A stretch of DNA of 40,735 bases from Clostridiales bacterium (GTDB taxonomy: Bacteria; Bacillota; Clostridia; Lachnospirales; Lachnospiraceae). The translations under genes were made by a program, and so were the position numbers. The first letter of the stretch is position 1, and each line of letters starts with the position of its first letter. Below, piece after piece: positions 34,373 through 40,735 of the stretch. A model generated the notes under the pieces. That model searched no databases and was not told the DNA's origin. It saw only the letters and a list, made by a program, of their open reading frames with translations. Location of the stretch: NCBI GenBank assembly GCA_012837605.1, contig DUQV01000139.1, forward strand, positions 1 to 40,735, read 5' to 3'.

Positions 34373-34400
34373 ATTATATCATTTTGATACTAAAATTCAA
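34373..34400 (-). promoter_or_regulatory. probable promoter for the MATE gene
   Basis: On the minus strand TTGAAT (34400-34395) and a perfect TATAAT (34378-34373) are 16 bases apart, about 70 bases before the TTG start. Confidence 0.5.
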
Positions 34401-34483
34401 TGTGTTTTGCAATAGCACGATGTAAATGCCGTTGATAATTGCCTTTTTATTAAAAAAATGCTAGAATATTTTATATTAGTTGA

Positions 34484-34513
34484 TTGTTTATTGGCATTTG
34501 TAAATACTATAAG
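34484..34513 (+). promoter_or_regulatory. possible promoter for deoD
   Basis: TTGTTT (34484-34489) and TATAAG (34508-34513) are 18 bases apart, 33 bases before the start. An ATACT-ATA-AGTAT inverted repeat overlaps the -10. Confidence 0.35.
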
Positions 34514-34546
34514 TATTGATAAATTAATCTTAAGGAGGAGCAGCCT

Positions 34547-35254
34547 ATGAATATACCAACGCCGCACATTGGAGCCGGGGAGGGCGATATAGCTAAAACT
34601 GTCCTTATGCCCGGAGATCCGCTAAGAGCAAAATTTATAGCTGACAATTATTTGGATGATGTTGTATGCTTTAACGAGATCAGGAACATGCTTGGTTTTA
34701 CGGGAACATATAAGGGGAAAAGAGTTTCAGTAATGGGAAGCGGTATGGGTATGCCGTCTATGGGTATATATTCCTATGAACTGTTTAATTTTTATGATGT
34801 GGAAAATATTATAAGAATCGGATCCGCAGGCGGTATAGCAGATGATATTAAGCTGAGAGATATTGTAATCGGCATGGGAGCATCCACAAACTCAAAATAT
34901 GCTGAACAATATAAGCTTCCGGGAACATTTGCACCTACAGCGGATTTTGGACTTCTTAGAAGGGCTGTGGAAGCGGCAGAGAAGCTTGGGATTAAAACAG
35001 TGGTAGGAAATATTCTGTCCTCTGATACTTTTTATGATGATAATCCCGATGCCAACTCATTGTGGAAAAAAATGAATATTTTATGTGTGGAGATGGAAGC
35101 AGCTGCTCTATATATGAATGCAGCCAGAGCCGGGAAGAAGGCTCTGTGTATACTGACAATTTCCGATCATGTCTTTACAAAAGAAGCATTATCTGCACAA
35201 GACAGACAAAACACCTTCCATGAAATGATGGAGATCGCTTTGGAAACTGTATAA
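34547..35254 (+). CDS. deoD: purine-nucleoside phosphorylase, DeoD type
   Basis: DeoD splits purine nucleosides with phosphate to free base and (deoxy)ribose 1-phosphate. The 235-residue size is that of the hexameric bacterial type. Family marks are TPHIGAGEGDIAKTVLMPGDPLRAKFIA at the start, MGSGMGMPSMGIYSYELF, IGSAGGI, the purine-site CVEMEAAALY and the catalytic Asp in TISDHVF. AAGGAGGAGC precedes the ATG. cdd begins 86 bases after its stop, so the two form a nucleoside salvage pair. Confidence 0.96.
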   Translation: MNIPTPHIGAGEGDIAKTVLMPGDPLRAKFIADNYLDDVVCFNEIRNMLGFTGTYKGKRVSVMGSGMGMPSMGIYSYELFNFYDVENIIRIGSAGGIADDIKLRDIVIGMGASTNSKYAEQYKLPGTFAPTADFGLLRRAVEAAEKLGIKTVVGNILSSDTFYDDNPDANSLWKKMNILCVEMEAAALYMNAARAGKKALCILTISDHVFTKEALSAQDRQNTFHEMMEIALETV

Positions 35255-35340
35255 AACTTAATATTATGAAGAAGGGTTTATAATTAATATTATTAATACA
35301 ATTAATTCAGTAGAATTAAACTGTATTCAAGGAGGATATT

Positions 35341-35838
35341 ATGGAGCATGATAAAAATCAGGTGCACAGTCTGATATGTCGTGAAAAAGGTGAATTAATA
35401 TCAAAAAATGAGTTGGTAAGCCGTTCTGTTATTAGGAATCTGATTAGAGAAGCCATATCAGCTATGGAGAAGGCTTATGCACCATATTCCGGTTTTAAGG
35501 TGGGAGCAGCTTTGTTAACGGCTAAGCAGAAGATTTATACCGGATGTAATATTGAAAATGCCTCATATTCGCCGACAAATTGTGCTGAAAGAACCGCTTT
35601 TTTTAAGGCGGTCAGTGAAGGGGAAAGAGAGTTTGCTGCGATTGCCGTTGTAGGAGGTAATGATGGTGTAATTAAGGATTATTGCCCTCCCTGCGGTGTA
35701 TGTCGCCAGGTTATAAGAGAGTTTGTTAACCCCCGCAGGTTTCTGGTGATTGTAGCGAAATCTGAAGAAGATAATCTGGTATATTTCTTGGATGAGCTGC
35801 TTCCGATGGGTTTTGGACCGGAGCATATTAACCATTAA
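35341..35838 (+). CDS. cdd: cytidine deaminase with an N-terminal extension
   Basis: Cdd converts cytidine and deoxycytidine to uridine and deoxyuridine. The 165-residue protein has the small tetrameric type's zinc site: C81 with E83 (TNCAERTAFF), C118 and C121 (PPCGVCRQ). Substrate-contact residues are in YAPYSGFKVGAALL and GCNIENASY. The family is usually about 130-140 residues. Here some 30 residues precede the first conserved helix, and AAGGAGG before the ATG at 35341 supports that start. A small imperfect hairpin (35297-35325) lies just before the ribosome binding site. It follows deoD and ends at a strong terminator. Confidence 0.95.
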   Translation: MEHDKNQVHSLICREKGELISKNELVSRSVIRNLIREAISAMEKAYAPYSGFKVGAALLTAKQKIYTGCNIENASYSPTNCAERTAFFKAVSEGEREFAAIAVVGGNDGVIKDYCPPCGVCRQVIREFVNPRRFLVIVAKSEEDNLVYFLDELLPMGFGPEHINH

Positions 35839-35856
35839 GATATAAAAAATAATATA

Positions 35857-35902
35857 ATAATAATTAAAACGGTGCCGGGCACCGTTTGATTATTATTTTT
35901 AC
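35857..35902 (+). terminator. strong terminator after cdd
   Basis: The stem AAACGGTG with CACCGTTT around CCGGG extends through flanking AATAATAAT/ATTATTATT pairs and runs into a T tract. The DNA from here to the glyA promoter (35905-36000) shows nothing further. Confidence 0.85.
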
Positions 35903-36000
35903 TAAAATATTTATTATATTTTTTGCACATAATTATTAGATAAAGTAATGAATAATAGATAATTATGTTGATTTTTAAGCTTTTAAAGAAAAGTTGATTA

Positions 36001-36009
36001 TGGTATACT
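36001..36009 (+). promoter_or_regulatory. extended -10 promoter for glyA
   Basis: TGGTATACT is a TG-extended -10 element (TATACT at 36004-36009), 71 bases before the start. No strong -35 is seen. Confidence 0.45.
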
Positions 36010-36080
36010 CTTACAAAGTAGCTTGTACCTGCTGCGGTTTAAGCTATTATACGATATCAACCTGAAAGGAATTGATAAAA

Positions 36081-37325
36081 ATGTACTCATTTGATGATGT
36101 TAAGGCATTTGACCCGGAGATAGCTGATGCGATAACCTTAGAAATTGGGCGGCAGAATAATCATATTGAACTTATTGCTTCAGAGAATTTTGTAAGTAAA
36201 GCGGTTATGGCAGCCATGGGAAGCCATTTAACTAATAAGTACGCTGAAGGATATCCTGGAAAGAGATATTACGGCGGATGTGAATTTGTTGATATTGCTG
36301 AGAATCTGGCTATAGACCGGGCTAAGAAGCTGTTTGGCTGTACTTATGCCAATGTTCAGCCTCATTCAGGAGCACAGGCTAATATGGCAGTATTTTTTGC
36401 CTTGCTTAAGCCGGGAGATACGGTAATGGGAATGAATCTTAACCATGGGGGACATCTGACACATGGAAGCCCTGTAAATATGAGCGGCAGTTATTTTAAG
36501 ATTGTTCCTTACGGGGTAAATGACAACGGCTATATAGATTATGATGAGGTCAGAAGTATTGCTCTTGAGAATAAGCCCAGATTAATTATTGCAGGTGCAA
36601 GTGCTTATGCAAGACGGATAGATTTTAAGAGGTTTAGAGAGATAGCTGATGAGGTAGGAGCATTTCTTATGGTAGATATGGCTCATATAGCAGGACTTGT
36701 TGCGGCAGGATACCATGAAAGCCCTATACCTTATGCTCATGTCACCACTACTACAACACACAAGACCCTGCGGGGACCACGCGGAGGAATGATTCTGTCC
36801 GATAAAGAATTCGCAGATAAGTATAAATTGAACAAATCAGTTTTCCCGGGAATCCAAGGAGGACCATTAATGCATGTTATTGCCGCCAAGGCGGTTTGCT
36901 TTAAGGAAGCTTTGGAGCCTGACTTTAAGGATTATGCAAGAAGAATAATTGAAAATGCACAGGCTCTTGCGAATGGATTAATGAAGAGAGGCTTTAATTT
37001 GGTATCAGGAGGTACCGATAACCATCTGATGCTGGTTGACCTTCAGAACATGGGTGTAACCGGTAAGGATGCTGAGAAGCTTCTGGAGAAAGCGAATATC
37101 ACATGTAATAAGAATACGGTTCCAAATGATCCGGCATCACCATTCGTAACCAGCGGAATTCGCCTTGGAACAGCAGCAGTGACCACCAGAGGTCTGAATG
37201 TTGAGGATATGGATGTGATAGCTGAAGCAATTTATCTTCTGATCAAGGATGCTAAGGCTAACAGGGAATTGGCTATGAAGATGGTAAAGGAGCTTACTGA
37301 CAAGTATCCGTTATATTCTATATAA
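36081..37325 (+). CDS. glyA: serine hydroxymethyltransferase
   Basis: GlyA interconverts serine and glycine and feeds one-carbon units to tetrahydrofolate. The 414-residue length is typical. Conserved parts are [39 protein letters not shown], and the pyridoxal-phosphate lysine K228 in [24 protein letters not shown] and the substrate-binding [14 protein letters not shown] are also intact. A TTG at 36072 lies one base after AAAGGA; the ATG at 36081 with ten-base spacing is preferred. It is monocistronic between two terminators. Confidence 0.97.
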   Translation: MYSFDDVKAFDPEIADAITLEIGRQNNHIELIASENFVSKAVMAAMGSHLTNKYAEGYPGKRYYGGCEFVDIAENLAIDRAKKLFGCTYANVQPHSGAQANMAVFFALLKPGDTVMGMNLNHGGHLTHGSPVNMSGSYFKIVPYGVNDNGYIDYDEVRSIALENKPRLIIAGASAYARRIDFKRFREIADEVGAFLMVDMAHIAGLVAAGYHESPIPYAHVTTTTTHKTLRGPRGGMILSDKEFADKYKLNKSVFPGIQGGPLMHVIAAKAVCFKEALEPDFKDYARRIIENAQALANGLMKRGFNLVSGGTDNHLMLVDLQNMGVTGKDAEKLLEKANITCNKNTVPNDPASPFVTSGIRLGTAAVTTRGLNVEDMDVIAEAIYLLIKDAKANRELAMKMVKELTDKYPLYSI

Positions 37326-37361
37326 ATAATAAGAACTGTTTCAAATAATAAGAACTGCTTC
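37324..37361 (+). repeat. 19-bp tandem duplication at the glyA stop and terminator arm
   Basis: AAATAATAAGAACTGTTTC (37324-37342) is repeated at once with one change (37343-37361). The second copy is the left arm of the glyA terminator; the first copy overlaps the stop codon and could compete for the same right arm. Confidence 0.8.
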
Positions 37362-37403
37362 ACAGCGTAGGTTTGGGCTATGCTGTAGAGCAGTTCCTTT
37401 TTT
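37351..37403. terminator. bidirectional terminator between glyA and degV
   Basis: A long imperfect stem (AGAACTGCT...ACAGC with GCTGT...AGCAGTTCCT) is followed by six T on the plus strand. AT-rich sequence follows on the minus strand after degV, so it can serve both convergent genes. Confidence 0.8.
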
Positions 37404-37417
37404 ATTATAACATGTCA

Positions 37418-38308
37418 TTAATTTATATATTCGTATTTTTTTATAAAGCTTATTCCTATAGCACCGGGACCGGTATATGTGCCTATTGTTACACCTATCC
37501 GGAATATTGGGAGAGTAAGCTTTCTGTTAAAATATGTCTCAAGCTTCTCCTTAAGATAATGTGCATCATCTGAAGTAGTGGCATCTACAACGCAAAAATC
37601 ATATTCGGATGGATTTTCACCTGTTTCATGAAAATATTCCACTACCATTTCAAAGACCTTATCAAGTGCTTTTTTCCTGCCGCGAATATTAGAATATGGA
37701 ATCAGTTCGGCATCCTTAAGCTGAATAAGAGGCTTCAGATCAAGCAAATCTTTTGCAAGAGAAATAACCTTGCCGATTCTTCTGCCCTTAGCAAGGTACT
37801 CTAATGTATTTAATGTAAACATAATCCTTGCAGTGGTTTTCAATGTTTCTGCTTTTTGAGTCGCTTCCTCCAAGGATAATCCTGCTTCCTTCATAGCCGC
37901 TGTCTGCAAAAGCAGTATTCCCTGCCCGCCGGTAGCCTGTGTGCTGTCTATAACAGATATAACGGAATGAGGATACTGCTCCTCTAATATTTGTTTAGCG
38001 TTTATTGCCGATTGATAAGAGCCGCTGAGCTTCTGCGAAAGGCATATGCATAGAATGTCGCAGCCTTCTTTAAGAACCGGCTTAAACATTGAGATATAGT
38101 CGTTTACAGAAGGCAGGGATGTCTTAGCATAGATGTCCTTCGATTCCAGCGTTTCATAAAATGCCTCCTTGGTTATATCAATATTTTCTTTATAATAATT
38201 CACCTGATCAAAGCTTACATAAAAGGGTATAAGCCCAATTTGATGCTTCTTAAGCAGATTATCAGGCAAATCGCACGAGGAATCGCTAAATATTTGATAA
38301 GGCCGCAT
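37418..38308 (-). CDS. DegV family fatty-acid-binding protein
   Basis: DegV proteins bind a fatty acid; members called FakB present it to the kinase FakA for phosphorylation and phospholipid synthesis. The 296-residue length is typical. Marks are the start IFSDSSCDLP, the loop AKTSLPSVNDYISMF, the LSQKLSGSYQSA segment, IDSTQATGGQG, and a C-terminal IGTYTGPGAIGISF. AGGAGG lies six bases before the ATG at 38308, and this ribosome binding site is the last unit of a 49-bp tandem repeat array. No fakA-like gene is in the window, so the FakB role is inferred from the family. Confidence 0.93.
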   Translation of the reverse strand: MRPYQIFSDSSCDLPDNLLKKHQIGLIPFYVSFDQVNYYKENIDITKEAFYETLESKDIYAKTSLPSVNDYISMFKPVLKEGCDILCICLSQKLSGSYQSAINAKQILEEQYPHSVISVIDSTQATGGQGILLLQTAAMKEAGLSLEEATQKAETLKTTARIMFTLNTLEYLAKGRRIGKVISLAKDLLDLKPLIQLKDAELIPYSNIRGRKKALDKVFEMVVEYFHETGENPSEYDFCVVDATTSDDAHYLKEKLETYFNRKLTLPIFRIGVTIGTYTGPGAIGISFIKKYEYIN

Positions 38309-38314
38309 GGCAAT

Positions 38315-38460
38315 CCTCCTAAATCAATTTATATTATTTCACAACATATAACGGAGGATTTATCCTCCTCAATAAATTTGTATTATTTCACTACATACAC
38401 CGGAGGATTTATCCTTCCTCAGTAAATAATAATATTTCACCGCATACAACGGAGGGTTTG
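38315..38460 (-). repeat. tandem Shine-Dalgarno hairpin repeats ahead of degV (period 49)
   Basis: On the coding (minus) strand the degV ribosome binding site GGAGG (38319-38315) is preceded by further copies of its own region at a 49-base period (38368-38364, then a GGAAGG variant at 38418-38413). Each is followed by CCTCC (38357-38353, 38406-38402, 38455-38451). The closest copy has GGAGGA-TAAA-TCCTCC, a perfect 6-bp hairpin, then GTTATATGTTGTG. The two farther copies carry GGTGTATGTAGTG and GTTGTATGCGGTG at the same place. The same layout precedes ispF at 22998-23193. Beyond the array, 38461-38577 is AT-rich with nothing else I can name. Confidence 0.85.
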
Positions 38461-38577
38461 TTCTCACTTACATAACCTTATATCGTGGTTTTCATTACTA
38501 CATCTATTGTAAACTATTGTTTGTTAATATTCAATAAAAACTATGAAAATATTCTACATAGTTTTCTTAATAAATAT

Positions 38578-38606
38578 TTGTCGCATTTGTAAATATACGC
38601 TATACT
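38578..38606 (+). promoter_or_regulatory. sigma-A promoter for topB
   Basis: TTGTCG (38578-38583) and TATACT (38601-38606) are 17 bases apart, about 120 bases before the topB start. Confidence 0.55.
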
Positions 38607-38627
38607 ATTATTGATTAATTTAAACAT

Positions 38628-38727
38628 CCGAATAACGCGAGTATAATAGAAAGCCGGTAAGGAATGCAGAGGCTAAGGACGACCTTGCCGCATAACGCAA
38701 GTATAATAAGAAAGTTGGTAAGTAATG
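38628..38727 (+). repeat. 60-bp tandem duplication of the topB start region
   Basis: CCG-ATAACGCGAGTATAATA...GGTAAGGAATG (38628-38666) recurs 60 bases later as CCG-ATAACGCAAGTATAATA...GGTAAGTAATG (38688-38727), with one extra A. The second copy provides the topB start codon. The first copy's ATG (38664) opens a 75-codon frame that overlaps topB out of frame. Confidence 0.8.
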
Positions 38728-40735
38728 TCTATAAGTTTATATATAACAGAGAAACCAAGCGTGGCATTGGAATTCGCAAAAGCATTGAAAATATCAGGAA
38801 AAAGGAAAGACGGATATATAGAATCTGCAGACAGTATAGTTACCTGGTGTGTAGGTCATCTTATCACTATGAGCTACCCGGAAGCTTATGATCCGGCATA
38901 TAAAAAATGGAGAATGGAGGCTTTGCCTTTTCTTCCAAAGGAATTCAAATATGAAGTAATACCTAACGTAAAAAAGCAGTTTAATATAGTTAAAGAGCTC
39001 TTAAACCGAAAGGATGTAAGTACTATCTATGTCTGCACAGACTCCGGACGGGAAGGAGAATACATATACCGATTGGTAGATCAGGCTGCCAAGGTGCCGG
39101 ATACCAAGATTAAAAAGAGAGTATGGATAGATTCACAGACAGAGGAAGAGATCCTTAGAGGGATTAGAGAAGCCAAGCCATTAAGTGCTTATGATAATCT
39201 TTCAGATGCAGCATATCTTAGGGCTAAAGAAGACTATCTTATGGGGATTAATTTCTCTCGGATTCTGACATTAAAGTATGGGAATTCAGTTCAAGGCTTC
39301 TTGCAATCAAAAAAATGGTCTGCAATTTCTGTAGGAAGAGTTATGACATGTGTGCTTGGTATGGTTGTAAGAAGAGAAAGGGAGATAAGAAGCTTTGTTA
39401 AGACACCATTTTATCGGGTCCTTTCATCTTTTGATATAAAAACTGATGAATATAACGGTGAGCTTGTCGGAGAATTTAAAGCTGTGGAAGGTTCGGCTTA
39501 TTTTAACTCACCATTATTATATAAGGATAACGGATTCTTAGAAATAGCATCCGCTGTGAAGCTTATTAATCAGTTGGCGAAAGAGCGACCGTCATATAAT
39601 GAGGATGGCACTTGGAACAGCGATAATTCATATGATAATCAGCTGTTTGGAACTATTACACAGCTGGAAAAGAAAAAGGAGAATAAGAATCCTCCTCTTC
39701 TGTATAACCTTGCTGAGCTTCAGAATGACTGTTCCAGAATTTATAAAATTAGTCCCGATGAGACTTTAAAGATTGTCCAGGAGCTCTATGAAAAGAAGCT
39801 TGTTACATATCCAAGAACAGATGCAAGAGTGCTGTCTGCTGCCGTAGCAAAGGAAATAGGAAAGAATATAAGAGGTCTGGTAAGCTATTCAAAGCTAAGC
39901 AAATATGCAGAAAAAGTTCTGGCTGCCAATGCATTTAAGGGTATAGAAAAGTCCAGATATGTCAACGACAGCAAGATTACCGATCACTATGCCATTATCC
40001 CTACCGGACAGGGTATCAGTGCTCTGGATAGTGTATCGGCGACTGCCAAGAAGGTATACGAAACCATTTCCAGAAGATTTCTCAGTATTTTCTATCCGCC
40101 GGCTGTCTATCGCAGAATTAATATTACAGTTCAGATAGAACGGGAGTCTTTCTTTTCATCTTTTCGAATGCTGGAGCAGGAAGGATATTTTGAAGTGGCA
40201 GGCGTTCCTTCTAAGGACAGGTTGAATAGTATTAACAGGCAAGATAAACAGACTGACACAGAGGAGAATGATGAACCTCAGAATGATATCAAGGATCGGA
40301 ACTTCATAGAAGCAATAATGAAGCTCAAGGCAGGAATGAAGCTTCCTGTTAACGGACTAACGATAAAGGAGGGCGAGACCTCCGCACCCAAGAGATACAG
40401 TTCGGGTACCCTTATTCTGGCCATGGAAAATGCCGGTCAGCTTATAGAGGATGAAGAGCTTCGTGCACAAATCAAAAGCAGCGGTATCGGAACCAGTGCC
40501 ACCCGGGCGGAGATACTGAAAAAACTCATCAAGATTTCATATCTTGAGATGAATAAAAAGACACAGATAATCACTCCTTCTCTTCTTGGTGAATTGGTGT
40601 ATGAAGTTGTCAATGCTTCAATAAAATCACTTCTTAATCCGGAGCTTACTGCAAGCTGGGAGAAAGGACTTGCTTATATAGAGGAAGGCAATATTACTAA
40701 GGAAGAATATATGGATAAGCTTGAAGGATTTGTCA
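38725..40735 (+). CDS. topB: DNA topoisomerase III, 3' end beyond the window
   Basis: TopB is a type IA topoisomerase that passes single strands and helps unlink replicating DNA. At least 670 residues are present and the frame is open at the window edge. The Toprim domain has E9 in ITEKPSVA and the acidic cluster in CTDSGREGEYIYRLVDQA. The catalytic tyrosine is Y362 in LVTYPRTDARVLS. IGTSATRAEILKKL near residue 590 is also typical. The ATG at 38725 is forced by a stop in the same frame six bases upstream; its ribosome binding site is weak (GTTGGTAAG). The start region is tandemly duplicated. Variants of this enzyme also occur on mobile elements, but nothing mobile is seen here. Confidence 0.94.
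   Translation, partial: MSISLYITEKPSVALEFAKALKISGKRKDGYIESADSIVTWCVGHLITMSYPEAYDPAYKKWRMEALPFLPKEFKYEVIPNVKKQFNIVKELLNRKDVSTIYVCTDSGREGEYIYRLVDQAAKVPDTKIKKRVWIDSQTEEEILRGIREAKPLSAYDNLSDAAYLRAKEDYLMGINFSRILTLKYGNSVQGFLQSKKWSAISVGRVMTCVLGMVVRREREIRSFVKTPFYRVLSSFDIKTDEYNGELVGEFKAVEGSAYFNSPLLYKDNGFLEIASAVKLINQLAKERPSYNEDGTWNSDNSYDNQLFGTITQLEKKKENKNPPLLYNLAELQNDCSRIYKISPDETLKIVQELYEKKLVTYPRTDARVLSAAVAKEIGKNIRGLVSYSKLSKYAEKVLAANAFKGIEKSRYVNDSKITDHYAIIPTGQGISALDSVSATAKKVYETISRRFLSIFYPPAVYRRINITVQIERESFFSSFRMLEQEGYFEVAGVPSKDRLNSINRQDKQTDTEENDEPQNDIKDRNFIEAIMKLKAGMKLPVNGLTIKEGETSAPKRYSSGTLILAMENAGQLIEDEELRAQIKSSGIGTSATRAEILKKLIKISYLEMNKKTQIITPSLLGELVYEVVNASIKSLLNPELTASWEKGLAYIEEGNITKEEYMDKLEGFV

Noticed and set aside
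38664-38891. A 75-codon frame starting upstream of topB
   Set aside because: It overlaps topB out of frame and its length is explained by the duplicated start region. Kept only as a possible decoy start.

Overview
The window is AT-rich, densely coded and Gram-positive in style: most genes have strong AGGAGG-type ribosome binding sites and sigma-A promoters with 17-base spacers, and there is a T-box riboswitch and a GatCAB operon. The pyruvate formate-lyase pair, S66 peptidase, LytR-CpsA-Psr protein, PilZ proteins, CotH-type protein and Mini-RNase III fit an anaerobic member of the Clostridia, probably Lachnospiraceae. The family placement is inference. No rRNA, tRNA, CRISPR array, transposase or phage gene was seen.

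Layout. 1-600: the end of an unidentified gene and a small gene broken (or recoded) at a run of seven A. 700-2950: an EamA-type transporter, RidA and a Mn-type superoxide dismutase. 3165-5931: a tight three-gene operon, CotH-like kinase, VTC-type polyphosphate polymerase and DUF4956 membrane protein. 5989-6429: Hsp20. 6764-12915: envelope genes (lipid kinase, LytR-CpsA-Psr protein, PilZ protein, S66 peptidase, LTA-synthase-like sulfatase). 12978-16503: gatC-gatA-gatB, with a 268-bp near-perfect palindromic element between gatA and gatB. 16577-18729: a small PilZ protein facing an orphan FliK-like protein. 19096-22886: pflB, pflA and a histidine phosphatase, with several palindromic operators before pflB. 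23201-26854: ispF, then a cysteine T-box controlling cysE-cysS-mrnC. 27000-32884: a 1346-residue secreted 5'-nucleotidase with Ig-like repeats, a DUF4349 lipoprotein and a small secreted protein. 32910-38308: MATE transporter, deoD, cdd, glyA and degV. 38725 to the end: topB, cut by the window edge.

The genes are mostly housekeeping, but some work together. The lipid kinase can recycle the diacylglycerol released by an LTA-synthase-like enzyme, next to an LCP ligase. The T-box with a UGC specifier ties cysteine synthesis (cysE) and charging (cysS) to tRNA-Cys. PflA activates PflB. DeoD and Cdd salvage nucleosides.

The most unusual signal is in the 5' regions. Upstream of ispF (48-bp period) and of degV (49-bp period, other strand) lie tandem repeats that share a motif: GGAGG-N6-CCTCCGTT, two variable bases, then ATGTTGTG. 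Each full repeat can fold a Shine-Dalgarno/anti-Shine-Dalgarno hairpin, and the last GGAGG in each array is the gene's own ribosome binding site. A separate 60-bp duplication covers the start region of topB. I know of no named family for this arrangement; whether it regulates translation is a hypothesis. Other points of interest are the possible polyphosphate-kinase operon, the cysteine-rich tail on IspF, and the palindromic element in the gat operon.
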